DNA from: Afifella marina DSM 2698
GTDB lineage: Bacteria > Pseudomonadota > Alphaproteobacteria > Rhizobiales > Afifellaceae
Length of the DNA stretch: 64,000 nucleotides
Direction of reading: 5' to 3'
Assembly: GCF_900102695.1 (NCBI RefSeq)
Contig: NZ_FMVW01000001.1
Span: 186,001-250,000, forward strand
The notes beneath the pieces are model-generated. The model was not told the DNA's origin and made no database searches. It worked only from the letters and a program-made list of their open reading frames with translations. Shown here piece by piece: positions 18,770-29,418 of this stretch (positions are counted from its first letter, which is position 1; each line of letters starts with the position of its first letter). Made by a program: the position numbers and the translations under genes.

Positions 18770-19903
18770 TCAGTCGAGCGTGTTGCGGAAGCGGATGAGG
18801 GCAAGCGCGGCGATGACGCCGAGAAAGACGAGGATCGGCCAGATTTCCGGCCAGACGAAGGAGAGGTCGCTGCCCTTCAGCATGATGCCGCGCACGACGC
18901 GCAGGAAATGCGTGAGTGGCAGGGCATTGCCCAGAATCTGCGCCCATTCCGGCATGCCGCGGAAGGGGAACATGAACCCCGAGAGAAGGATCGACGGCAG
19001 AAAGAAGAAGAAGGTCATCTGCATCGCCTGGAGTTGCGTGCGGGCGAGCGTGGAGAAGGTGTAGCCGAGCGTCACATTGGCGGCCAGGAAGATGGTGACG
19101 GCGACGAGAAGGGCGAGATAATTGCCGAGCATCGGCACGTTGAAGAGCATGAGCGCGGCGGCGAGGATGACGACGACCTGGATGAGGCCGAGGCCGATAT
19201 AGGGCACGATCTTGCCGATCATGATCTCCACCGGTTTGACCGGCATGGAGAGGAGGTTTTCCATCGTGCCGCGTTCGATCTCGCGGGTGAGGGCGAGCGC
19301 CGTCATCAAGGTCGTGGTCATGGTGAGGATGGTGCCGAGAAGGCCCGGCACGATGTTGTACTGGCTGATGCCTTCCGGATTGTAGAGCCGGTGGATGATG
19401 ACGTCGGCGCTGCGCGCCTGTGCGGCCTTGGCGCCGAGCGGGCCGCTTAAGACATGGGCGATGGCGCGGCTGACGATCTCCGGCATGGCGGCGAGCGCAT
19501 TGGCGGAGGCGGCGGGGTCCGTCGCATCGGCCTCCACGACGACCTTGGGGTCAAGGCCGCGCACGAGATCGCGCTCGAAGTTCTGCGGAATGGTGAGGAC
19601 GAAGGAAAGCGAGCCGTCTTCGAGCGCTTCGCGGGCCTCCGCCTCGCGGGCGAGCGGCGCGGCGATATCGAAATAGCCCGAGGTTTCCATGCCGGCGACG
19701 ATGGCACGCGACACCGGCCCGCCGTCGAGGACGAGGACGCCCGTCGGCAGCATCTTCGGATCGGTGTTGATGGCGTAGCCGAAAAGGATGAGCTGCAGGA
19801 TCGGGATGCCGATGATCATCGCGAAGGTGAGCCGGTCGCGGCGCATCTGGATGACCTCTTTGAGGAGCACCGCCTTGATGCGGGAGAGCGAGATCAGGCC
19901 CAT
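18770..19903 (-). CDS. ABC-2 type exporter permease, YbhS/YhhJ-like
   Basis: 377 aa. One N-terminal membrane segment (IGIPILQLILFGYAI), a ~140-residue extracytoplasmic domain, then five C-terminal segments with the ABC-2 motif ALTREIERGTMENLLSMPV. Same length as E. coli YbhS. It begins one base after the stop of the ATPase gene. With only one permease gene present, the transporter would have to be a homodimer, unlike the YbhS-YbhR pair. Substrate unknown; E. coli relatives export drugs and cations. Confidence 0.87.
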   Translation of the reverse strand: MGLISLSRIKAVLLKEVIQMRRDRLTFAMIIGIPILQLILFGYAINTDPKMLPTGVLVLDGGPVSRAIVAGMETSGYFDIAAPLAREAEAREALEDGSLSFVLTIPQNFERDLVRGLDPKVVVEADATDPAASANALAAMPEIVSRAIAHVLSGPLGAKAAQARSADVIIHRLYNPEGISQYNIVPGLLGTILTMTTTLMTALALTREIERGTMENLLSMPVKPVEIMIGKIVPYIGLGLIQVVVILAAALMLFNVPMLGNYLALLVAVTIFLAANVTLGYTFSTLARTQLQAMQMTFFFFLPSILLSGFMFPFRGMPEWAQILGNALPLTHFLRVVRGIMLKGSDLSFVWPEIWPILVFLGVIAALALIRFRNTLD

Positions 19904-19904
19904 C

Positions 19905-20894
19905 TCAACCCTCCAGAGCCTGCGCCTGGCTCATCAGGCGGATGAAGACGTCTTCGAGCGTCGTCTCGCCCTGGCGCACGGTGATGTCGTGGTCGTTTTT
20001 GACGGAATCGATCGCGGTTTTGAGCGCTTGTGCATCGGAGCCGACGACATGCACCTCGCTGCCGAAGGGCGCCACCTGTTCGACGCCTTTTGCGCCCGCA
20101 AGCGCCTTGGCCGCCGCCGGTGCGCCTTTGCCGCTCAAGATGAAGGTCGTGAGCTGCGACTGGTCGATGATCTCTGAGACCGTGCCGCGCGCCACGATCG
20201 TGCCGTAGGCGATATAGACGATGCGGTGGCAGCGCTCCGCCTCGTCCATGTAATGGGTGGAGACGAGGACGGTGAGGCCCGCTTCGGCGAGTTCGTGGAT
20301 CTCGTCCCAGAATTCGCGCCGCGCTTTCGGGTCGACGCCCGCCGTCGGCTCGTCGAGGAGAAGGAGCTCGGGCGTGTGCATGGTGCAGGCGGCGAGCGCC
20401 AGGCGCTGCTTCCAGCCGCCGGACAAATTGCCTGCGAGCTGGCAGCGCCTCGAGGCGAGGCCGAGACGGTCGAGCGTGTCTTTGGCTGCCTTGCGCACAT
20501 TCTTCATGCCGTAGAGGCGGGCGACGAAGACGAGATTTTCCTCGATCGTCAGGTCCTCGTAGAGCGAGAAGCGCTGCGTCATATAGCCGACGCGCCGCTT
20601 GATCTCTTCGGCTTGGGTCAGGATGTCGTAGCCAAGGCAGGTGCCGCAGCCGCCGTCGGGCTTGAGAAGCCCGCAGATCATGCGGATGGTCGTGGTCTTG
20701 CCGGAGCCGTTCGGACCCAGGAAGCCGACGATCTCGCCGCGCGCGATCTCAAGGTCGATGTCCTTGACGACCGCCTTGCCGCCGAAGCGCTTGGTGAGAT
20801 TTTCGACCTCGATGACGGGAGCGCGCGCCTGTGTGGGCTCGTTTCCGCCCTCGACCCCGTCTCCGACCCCGGTGCCGTTCAAGCGCTCGTTCAT
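19905..20894 (-). CDS. ABC exporter ATP-binding protein, YbhF-like (single domain)
   Basis: 329 aa from ATG 20894, which overlaps the HlyD stop (ATGA). Walker A GPNGSGKTT, signature LSGGWKQRLALA, Walker B LLLLDEPTAGVDP and H-loop STHYMDE are intact. E. coli YbhF is about 580 aa with two ATPase domains; here there is one, plus a C-terminal DUF4162-like tail. The first 25 residues are a low-complexity linker. Provides energy for the adjacent ABC-2 permease. Confidence 0.88.
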   Translation of the reverse strand: MNERLNGTGVGDGVEGGNEPTQARAPVIEVENLTKRFGGKAVVKDIDLEIARGEIVGFLGPNGSGKTTTIRMICGLLKPDGGCGTCLGYDILTQAEEIKRRVGYMTQRFSLYEDLTIEENLVFVARLYGMKNVRKAAKDTLDRLGLASRRCQLAGNLSGGWKQRLALAACTMHTPELLLLDEPTAGVDPKARREFWDEIHELAEAGLTVLVSTHYMDEAERCHRIVYIAYGTIVARGTVSEIIDQSQLTTFILSGKGAPAAAKALAGAKGVEQVAPFGSEVHVVGSDAQALKTAIDSVKNDHDITVRQGETTLEDVFIRLMSQAQALEG

Positions 20895-21871
20895 GAGGCC
20901 GGCTCCGAAGCGAGGAGGCGCACATCGACCGGCTGCCCGACGCGCAGACGCGCCGTGTCGCCGACGGGACGCGCCTCGGCGCGGAAGAGAAGCTTGTCGC
21001 GGCGTTTTTCGGAAAAAATCACCGGCGGGGTGAATTCCGCTTCCGCCGAAACGCGGGTCACTTTTGCGGTGAGACCGGCCGGGCAACTGTCGCAGGAGAT
21101 GGCGATTTCGGCATTGTGCGGCAACTGTGCGAGCTTCGGTTCCGGCACGAAGAAGACGATCTTGCGTTCGCTCTCCGGCAGAAGCGAGAGCACGGGCTCG
21201 CCGGCTGCGACGACTTCGCCCGGGCGATAATAGACATCGTCGATGAGGCCCGCTTCCGGCGCGCGCACATGGGTCTTCGCAAGCTTCGTCTTCGCCTGTG
21301 CCACACCGGCGCGCGCCGCCTCGACCTGGCGCTCCGCCGCCTCGATCTGGTCTTTGCGGGCCGGCAGCGTGGCGACATCCTTCTGGCGTCGCGCCTCGGC
21401 AAGTTGCGCCTCGGCGACGGACAGCGCCTCGCTCGCCTGATCGAGGCGCGCCTTGGCGATGACGCCGCGCTCGAAGAGATCCTGCTGGCGCTGAAACTCC
21501 TTTTCCGCCTGATCGCGGGAGGCGCGCGCCTTGTCGATCTGCGCCTCGATGACGGAGAGTTCGACGGGCCTCTGTCCCTCGCGCCGGTCGGCGAGCTCGG
21601 CCTCGGCAGCGGCCAGTTCCGCCTCCGACTGGCGCAACTCGGCTTCGATCGTCTGGCGGTCGAGTGTGAAGAGGAGGGCGCCAGCCTCAATCTGCGCCCC
21701 TTCCTGAACCTTTATCTCGGCAAGACGCCCGGCAATTTCCGGCGCCGCATAGACGAAGTCGCCTTCGACATAGCCTTGCAGGGATGGTGCATCGGCTTCG
21801 CCGGCACGCCCGCAGGCGGACAGGGTCGCGACGGCCGCAAGGACGACGAAAAGGGCACTGGCGACACGCAT
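20891..21871 (-). CDS. HlyD/YbhG-like periplasmic adaptor lipoprotein
   Basis: 326 aa. The N-terminal hydrophobic segment ends in LSACGRAG, a lipobox, so it should be a lipoprotein anchored through Cys20. A biotinyl-lipoyl half-motif (GRLAEIKVQEGAQIEAGALLF) is followed by a long Ala/Glu/Gln-rich coiled-coil hairpin (about residues 75-190) and a beta-barrel part. It should bridge the inner-membrane ABC exporter to an outer membrane factor; no TolC gene is in the window. The start is one base after the TetR stop. Confidence 0.9.
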   Translation of the reverse strand: MRVASALFVVLAAVATLSACGRAGEADAPSLQGYVEGDFVYAAPEIAGRLAEIKVQEGAQIEAGALLFTLDRQTIEAELRQSEAELAAAEAELADRREGQRPVELSVIEAQIDKARASRDQAEKEFQRQQDLFERGVIAKARLDQASEALSVAEAQLAEARRQKDVATLPARKDQIEAAERQVEAARAGVAQAKTKLAKTHVRAPEAGLIDDVYYRPGEVVAAGEPVLSLLPESERKIVFFVPEPKLAQLPHNAEIAISCDSCPAGLTAKVTRVSAEAEFTPPVIFSEKRRDKLLFRAEARPVGDTARLRVGQPVDVRLLASEPAS

Positions 21872-21872
21872 C

Positions 21873-22709
21873 TCATGCCTCCGCCTTCCGGCCGCGCAGC
21901 TCCGTCACGACGAGGTTGAGATGTGTCTTGAGCATCGCTTTGATCTCGGCGAGCAGCGCCGGGGTATACCGGTCGGCCTCCAGCCGGCGCAGAACCACGG
22001 CCTCGGCGACGCGCAGAAAGATACCCTGGCCGATGAGGAGAAAGGTTCTGAGGCGCACGGTCTCGCTGTCGGGATCGAGGCCGGTCGCGACGGCGAAGTT
22101 GAGGCACACCGTGCGGTGCATGCGCTCCATCACCTGCGCGTAGATGATGTCGAAGGCCGCCGTCGGGCTCATCTGTTCGCGCAGAATGAAACGGGCGACG
22201 CGGCGCATGTCCTCATGGCCGACGATGACGTCGACGATCGTGTCGAAGGCGAGCTCCAGATGAGCAAGCGCCTCCTGCGGGTTCGCGGGCGGGGCGGCGT
22301 CGACGATCTGCGGGGCGCGTTCCGCGATCCGGCTTCCCATGATCTCGGCGACATGGCCGGCGACGGCGAGATAGAGCTCCTCCTTGCCGCCGAAATGATA
22401 GGAGATCGCGGCCACATTGGCCTTGGCGAGCTTGGCGACATCGCGCACGGAGGCGGCGTGCAGGCCGCGCTCGCCGAAAAGCTCCAAAGCGGCATCGAGA
22501 ATGCGCTCGCGCGTCGTATCGCCCGGGACATTGGCCGGGCTAGCCGGAGAACGGCGGGACGTTGCGGGTCCCTGCGCCGGCGCCCTGGACGCGCCGGTGG
22601 CATCCTCCGAGGATTTCGGCCGGCGAGCCCCTTCCTTGGGCTGCAGCATGGGGGGCTGCAGCATGGGGGGCTGCAGCATGGGGGGCTGCGACACGGGGTT
22701 TCTGCTCAT
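21873..22709 (-). CDS. TetR-family regulator with CerR-type C-terminal domain (CecR-like)
   Basis: 278 aa from ATG 22709. Residues ~75-120 are the TetR HTH (TRERILDAALELFGERGLHAASVRDVAKLAKANVAA begins here), followed by a C-terminal domain like CerR/YbiH (DUF1956). E. coli CecR (YbiH) precedes ybhGFSR in the same way, so this gene probably represses its own efflux operon and releases it on binding a toxic ligand. The ~70-residue N-terminal extension is unusual and holds three exact PPMLQ repeats. Two matching palindromes lie 44-73 bp upstream of the start. Confidence 0.85.
   Translation of the reverse strand: MSRNPVSQPPMLQPPMLQPPMLQPKEGARRPKSSEDATGASRAPAQGPATSRRSPASPANVPGDTTRERILDAALELFGERGLHAASVRDVAKLAKANVAAISYHFGGKEELYLAVAGHVAEIMGSRIAERAPQIVDAAPPANPQEALAHLELAFDTIVDVIVGHEDMRRVARFILREQMSPTAAFDIIYAQVMERMHRTVCLNFAVATGLDPDSETVRLRTFLLIGQGIFLRVAEAVVLRRLEADRYTPALLAEIKAMLKTHLNLVVTELRGRKAEA
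22641..22685 (-). repeat. Three tandem 15-bp repeats inside the TetR gene
   Basis: Three identical copies of ctgcagcatgggggg on the plus strand (22641-22655, 22656-22670, 22671-22685), encoding PPMLQ three times in the regulator's N-terminal extension. Each unit carries an in-frame ATG on the coding strand. The period is a multiple of three, so copy-number change would keep the frame. Confidence 0.9.
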
Positions 22710-22752
22710 GGATAGGACTTTCCGGCCTTTGATCTGGATACGATCATGGCTC

Positions 22753-22782
22753 AAACGATCGTTTAAGGCAAACGTTCGTTTG
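22753..22782. promoter_or_regulatory. Tandem TetR-type operator candidate
   Basis: AAACGATCGTTT (22753-22764) is a perfect 12-bp palindrome, and CAAACGTTCGTTTG (22769-22782) has perfect 6-bp arms around TT. The two share AAACGWTCGTTT and are repeated with a 17-bp period, so two dimers could bind on nearby DNA faces. They sit between the TetR gene (minus) and the YjbR-like gene (plus), the expected place for autoregulation. No experimental support is available here. Confidence 0.65.
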
Positions 22783-22922
22783 ATTGCGTAATGGCGTGGC
22801 TGCGCCGGCCCCCGGAACATGCTAGCCGGGACGCGGAAGGGCGGTCGCTCTCACCGGGGAGCCGGACGGCAGTGGCGCCCGGGAGCAGAGACGTCGGTTG
22901 CCGCCATCAGAGGAGGCCGGAT

Positions 22923-23288
22923 GTGACCTACGAGGAATTCAACGCCTTCTGCTGCGCGCTGCCGGCGACGACGCATGTCGTGCAATGGGGCGGGGCAGAT
23001 GTCTGGAAGGTCGGCGGCAAGGTGTTTGCGATCGGCGGCTGGCACGAGGACAGGCCGGCCTTCACCTTCAAGACGACCGAGATCTCGTTTGAGATGTTGA
23101 AGGACGAGCCGGGGCTGCGCCCGGCGCCCTATCTTGCCTCGCGCGGCCTCACCTGGATCCAGGATTTTGCGCAAGGCCTCTCCGACGAAGACCCGCGCGC
23201 CTATCTCCGCGCCTCGCACCGCCTGGCGGCGAAGGCACTTTCGAAGAAAAAGCAAAAGGAACTGGGCCTCGACCAGGAGGACACGTGA
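22923..23288 (+). CDS. MmcQ/YjbR family protein
   Basis: 121 aa from GTG 22923, preceded by gaggaggcc. It has the MmcQ/YjbR layout: an N-terminal VTYEEFNAFCCALPATTH helix, WGGADVWKVGGKVFAI, and the conserved Lys-rich C-terminal helix (SKKKQKELGL). Some family members have a double-wing DNA-binding fold, but the cellular role is mostly unknown. Divergent from the TetR efflux operon across the paired palindromes, so it may share that control. Confidence 0.82.
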   Translation: MTYEEFNAFCCALPATTHVVQWGGADVWKVGGKVFAIGGWHEDRPAFTFKTTEISFEMLKDEPGLRPAPYLASRGLTWIQDFAQGLSDEDPRAYLRASHRLAAKALSKKKQKELGLDQEDT

Positions 23289-23338
23289 CGTTTGCGGCCC
23301 GTCTGAAGGCCGGGCCTCGCTGAAGGCACCGAGAGAAA

Positions 23339-23366
23339 AGGGCACGATCGCTGCCGATCGTGCCCT
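23339..23366 (-). terminator. Intrinsic terminator of katG
   Basis: A 12-bp perfect stem (agggcacgatcg / cgatcgtgccct) with a 4-base loop. Read on the minus strand it is followed by cttttctctc, giving a T-rich tail about 60 bp after the katG stop. It may also stop the plus-strand YjbR-like gene, though without a T run in that direction. Confidence 0.8.
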
Positions 23367-23424
23367 CCTCGAGAACTTTGCGGCTCCGCTCGCAAGGCTG
23401 CGAAGCCGAAAATCGGACCTGGCG

Positions 23425-25968
<2,544 letters not shown>

Positions 25969-26202
25969 CTAGCGCTGCTTCACCACGATCGGTACCAGGA
26001 GGTCGCCCCAGAAACCGTCTTCGGAATGGTGGCGGGCGGTGCGCTGCAATTCGACCGAAAGGCCGGCATCGACGCAGCCGATGACGGCCTGGTTCAGCCG
26101 GTGCAATTCGTTGGCGAGCACGCGGATCGCTGCCTGCTGCGCGTCAGTCATTTCGGACGAAAGCGCTTCGGCGCGCTCCTTCACCGGCGGTTTGGTCAAC
26201 AT
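25969..26202 (-). CDS. Small protein of unknown function downstream of aceA
   Basis: 77 aa from ATG 26202 with ggag just upstream (a GTG three codons earlier is the alternative). Mostly helical with a hydrophobic-periodic middle (AAIRVLANELHRLNQAVIGCVDAGL) and a conserved-looking end (GFWGDLLVPIVVKQR). No signal peptide or membrane segment. I do not recognise the family. It is flanked by terminator-like hairpins on both sides, which suggests its own transcription unit, and it shows the codon usage of its neighbours. Confidence 0.6.
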   Translation of the reverse strand: MLTKPPVKERAEALSSEMTDAQQAAIRVLANELHRLNQAVIGCVDAGLSVELQRTARHHSEDGFWGDLLVPIVVKQR

Positions 26203-26252
26203 CGTCTCCACTTTCTTTGCGCGCCCAGTTCGGTCGCCGGGCTCAATTGCGA

Positions 26253-26279
26253 CCGCGGGAGAGCAGAACTCTCCCGCGG
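26253..26279 (-). terminator. Terminator hairpin after aceA
   Basis: A perfect 11-bp stem (ccgcgggagag / ctctcccgcgg) with a 5-base loop, 41 bp after the aceA stop on the minus strand, followed by tcgcaatt. The short T content makes it a modest intrinsic terminator. Confidence 0.65.
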
Positions 26280-26319
26280 CCCTTAGGTTGCGCGTCTTCT
26301 GACCGGAAAATCAACCCGG

Positions 26320-27627
26320 TCACGCCGCGCGCGTTTGGGCCTTCTCCTCCCCGGAGTGGAACTGAGCGGATTCCGTTGATTCGCCCATGGCCGTGGTTGA
26401 CGACAGGCCGCCCGTGATCGCCATCGACACGGCGTCGAAATAGCCGGTGCCGACTTCGCGCTGGTGGCGGGTCGCCGTGTAGCCGACGGATTCCGCCGCA
26501 AATTCGGCCTGCTGCAGCTCCGAATAGGCCGCCATCTGGCGATCCTTGTAGCCGCGGGCGAGCTCGAACATGCCGAAGTTCAGCTGGTGGAAGCCGGCGA
26601 GCGTGATGAACTGGAATTTGTAGCCCATCGCACCGAGCTCGCGCTGGAACTTGGCGATGGTCTCTTTGTCGAGATTCTTCTCCCAGTTGAACGAGGGCGA
26701 GCAATTGTAGGCCAGCATCTTATCCGGATGCGCCTTGCGCACGCCCTCGGCGAAGCGCTTCGCCTGTTCGAGGTCGGGCTTCGACGTCTCGCACCAGATG
26801 AGGTCGCAGTAAGGCGCGTAGGCGATGGCGCGGGCGATGCAGGGCTCGAGCCCGTTCTGCACCCGGTAGAAGCCTTCCGCCGTGCGTCCGGCGTCGTAAT
26901 CGACGAAGGGCCGGTCGCGCTCGTCGATGTCGGAGGTGAGAAGCTTCGCCGCTTCCGCATCTGTGCGGGCGATGACGAGGCTCGGCACGCCGCAGACATC
27001 GGCCGCAAGACGCGCCGCCGTCAGGTTGCGGATATGGGCCGCCGTCGGGATCAAGACCTTGCCGCCGAGATGGCCGCACTTCTTTTCAGAGGCGAGCTGA
27101 TCTTCGAAATGCACGCCAGCCGCGCCGGCCTCGATATAGGCCTTCATGATCTCGAAGGCGTTGAGCGGGCCGCCGAAACCGGCTTCCGCGTCGGCGACGA
27201 TCGGGGCGTACCAGGTGTCGACCGAATGCTTGCCTTCCGACGTCTCGATCTGGTCGGCGCGCTGGAAGGTGCGGTTGATCTTGCGGGCGAGCTCCGGGCC
27301 TGAATTGGCGGGGTAGAGCGACTGGTCGGGATACATGGCGCCGGCGACGTTGGCGTCGGCCGCGACCTGCCAGCCGGAGAGGTAGATGGCTTTCAGGCCT
27401 GCACGCACCATCTGCATGGCCTGGTTGCCGGAGAGCGCGCCGAGAGCGTTGACGAAGTCGTCTTCATGGAGAAGCTTCCACAACCGGTTGGCGCCGTGCT
27501 CGGCCACCGAATACTCAATCTTCAGAGATCCGCGCAGCCGCTTCACATCCTCTGCGGTATAGGGCCGCTCGATCCCCTCGTAGCGATCGGCCGGAGCGTT
27601 CGGAAGAAGGCTCTGAAAATCGGTCAT
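26320..27627 (-). CDS. aceA: Isocitrate lyase
   Basis: 435 aa from ATG 27627, preceded by aaggag at a 6-base spacing. The active-site motif KKCGH is at 182-186 with the nucleophilic Cys184; the substrate loops [15 protein letters not shown] and NCSPSFNW are intact. It splits isocitrate into succinate and glyoxylate in the glyoxylate shunt, for growth on acetate, fatty acids or acetoacetate. Malate synthase is not in the window. Divergent from a RamB/ScfR-like regulator with an inverted repeat between them, the likely control site. The acetoacetyl-CoA synthetase and thiolase elsewhere in the window would feed this pathway. Confidence 0.97.
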   Translation of the reverse strand: MTDFQSLLPNAPADRYEGIERPYTAEDVKRLRGSLKIEYSVAEHGANRLWKLLHEDDFVNALGALSGNQAMQMVRAGLKAIYLSGWQVAADANVAGAMYPDQSLYPANSGPELARKINRTFQRADQIETSEGKHSVDTWYAPIVADAEAGFGGPLNAFEIMKAYIEAGAAGVHFEDQLASEKKCGHLGGKVLIPTAAHIRNLTAARLAADVCGVPSLVIARTDAEAAKLLTSDIDERDRPFVDYDAGRTAEGFYRVQNGLEPCIARAIAYAPYCDLIWCETSKPDLEQAKRFAEGVRKAHPDKMLAYNCSPSFNWEKNLDKETIAKFQRELGAMGYKFQFITLAGFHQLNFGMFELARGYKDRQMAAYSELQQAEFAAESVGYTATRHQREVGTGYFDAVSMAITGGLSSTTAMGESTESAQFHSGEEKAQTRAA

Positions 27628-27774
27628 GTCAATCTCCTTACTAGACTTCTTGTGTCTGTTCCCGTCTTTGTGAGCCTCATTTACAATGCGGCGCACAAAA
27701 TGCCAGGGCAAAAAGCCGGAAAGTCGCGCCAAACGGGTGAAATTGTAAGGACTGCACTCGAGATTTTGTTGAGT

Positions 27775-27791
27775 TTGTAAAATATTTACAA
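27775..27791. promoter_or_regulatory. Perfect inverted repeat, candidate aceA/regulator operator
   Basis: TTGTAAAATATTTACAA has 7-bp arms TTGTAAA and TTTACAA around ATA. Related half-sites occur at 27680-27686 (TTTACAA) and 27743-27748 (TTGTAA), so the 223-bp divergent region carries four copies of the half-site. The neighbouring gene encodes a helix-turn-helix protein of the RamB/ScfR type, a family known to control glyoxylate genes. Binding by that protein is an inference. Confidence 0.6.
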
Positions 27792-27850
27792 CGGAAACGG
27801 CGCGCGCTAAGTTTGCCGTCGCTGCAGCGGCGCGATGGGGGGAGGCGATC

Positions 27851-29266
27851 GTGGCGGAACGCAAGATATTCGCAGGTCCGCGCATCAGGCGCGTCAGAAA
27901 CGGTCTCGGCCTGACCCAGGCCGACATGGCCGAAGCGCTCGGCATCTCTTCAAGCTACCTGAACCTCATCGAACGCAACCAGCGCCCCCTGACCGTGCAG
28001 GTGCTGTTGAAGTTGCAGGCGGCGTTCAAGATCAACGCCGCCGAGCTCAAGCTCGACGAGGAGGGGGCGGATCTCGACGCCATCAAGGCGGTGTTCGCCG
28101 ATCCGCTTCTGGCCGCGGAAGTGCCGAGCCCCTCGGAGCTCGAAGAGGTGGCGGAGGCGGCCCCCAATGTGGTGCGCGGCATCTCGCGTCTCTATGAGGC
28201 CTATATGGAAGGCGCGGACCGCCTCTCCGAATTATCGCAGCTTCTGGCCGAAGGCGGCGAGATCCGCACCGAAATGGGCGCGCGGCTGCCCTTCGACCGG
28301 GTCGCGACCTGGTTCGAAGAGGCGGGGCCGTGGTTTCCCGAACTTGAAGAGACCGCTGCGGCGCTCGCCGAAGAGCTCACCCCGCGCGACGATCCCTTCG
28401 CCGCGTTGAAGGCGCATCTGCGCGAGCGCCACGGCATCGATCTCAGGATCCTGCCCGCCCATGCCCTGCCGGACGAGCGCGCCCGCTTCGATCGCCATTC
28501 GATGCGCTTCTTCATCGCCGAATCCGTGCCGCTCGTCGATCGCGCCTGGCTCGTCGCGCTGCAGGTCGCCTATTCCGGCCATACGCCGCTTTTGAACAAG
28601 CTCGCCGCCCAGGCCGCGCCCAAGGATACGGAATCGCAGCGTCTCCTGCGGGCGGGCTTCGCGCGTCGTCTCGCCGACGCGATTCTGATCCCGGCCCCGC
28701 GCCTTGCCGCGGCGGCGCGCGAATTCCGCTTCGATCTCGCCGGGCTCAGCCAGCGCTTCCAGACCCGCAATGCCCGCATCATGGCGCGCCTTGCAGCCCT
28801 TGCCGGCGATCCAGAGAGCGATGTCGACGAGGCCGCCCTCGTCGTGCTTGACGGCGCCGGCACCGTGATCACCCGCATCCGAGGCGCGGGTTTTCCGTTT
28901 GCCCGTTTCGGAGCCGCCTGCGGGCGCCTGCCGATTTTCGACCGGCGGACGGAAAGCGGCGTGCTCGCGGCGCGCCTGTCTTTTCCCGACGGGGCGACCT
29001 TCTTCGCGCTCGCCATGCGGGAATCCGAAGCGCTTGCCGACAAGACGCTGCCGCCGCCTTTGCGGGCGACGCTTCTCGTCTTCCCCGAGCGTTTTGCCGA
29101 GGCGACCGTCTATGATTTCGTGCGCTCGGCACCGGCGCGCCCTGTCGGCGTAACGTGCCGGCTGTGCGAGCGGGAAGGCTGCGCCCATCGCGCCCAGCCG
29201 CCAGCGACGCGGCCGGCGAGCCTGCACGATTACCGCATCGGCAAATCCGACCGGGAAATCCCGTGA
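27851..29266 (+). CDS. RamB/ScfR-like XRE transcriptional regulator of the glyoxylate shunt
   Basis: 471 aa from GTG 27851 with ggggagg five bases upstream. Residues ~8-62 are an XRE helix-turn-helix ([22 protein letters not shown]). The middle corresponds to the IrrE/ImmA (DUF955) region but has no HExxH, so protease activity is unlikely. The C-terminal DUF2083 domain contains [15 protein letters not shown], a Cys/His cluster seen in short-chain fatty acyl regulators. RamB in actinobacteria represses or activates aceA/aceB, and the position facing aceA fits that role. The effector may be an acyl-CoA. Confidence 0.85.
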   Translation: MAERKIFAGPRIRRVRNGLGLTQADMAEALGISSSYLNLIERNQRPLTVQVLLKLQAAFKINAAELKLDEEGADLDAIKAVFADPLLAAEVPSPSELEEVAEAAPNVVRGISRLYEAYMEGADRLSELSQLLAEGGEIRTEMGARLPFDRVATWFEEAGPWFPELEETAAALAEELTPRDDPFAALKAHLRERHGIDLRILPAHALPDERARFDRHSMRFFIAESVPLVDRAWLVALQVAYSGHTPLLNKLAAQAAPKDTESQRLLRAGFARRLADAILIPAPRLAAAAREFRFDLAGLSQRFQTRNARIMARLAALAGDPESDVDEAALVVLDGAGTVITRIRGAGFPFARFGAACGRLPIFDRRTESGVLAARLSFPDGATFFALAMRESEALADKTLPPPLRATLLVFPERFAEATVYDFVRSAPARPVGVTCRLCEREGCAHRAQPPATRPASLHDYRIGKSDREIP

Positions 29267-29418
29267 GAGGAAAATCCGCGCGCGCCTGCGACTTTCGTTA
29301 TGCCGAAACGGGGCGTTTTTGGCCCCGCGGCGATTGAAGCCTGCCGCGGCTTGCCCCTATGTTGCCTGCGAATGGCCGCTATGCGTGCAGTGAAAGCCCA
29401 CCAACAGGGGAGGTGCTC

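Noticed and set aside
22641-22685. Short CRISPR-like array
   Set aside because: The units are contiguous with no spacers and are coding repeats in the TetR gene.
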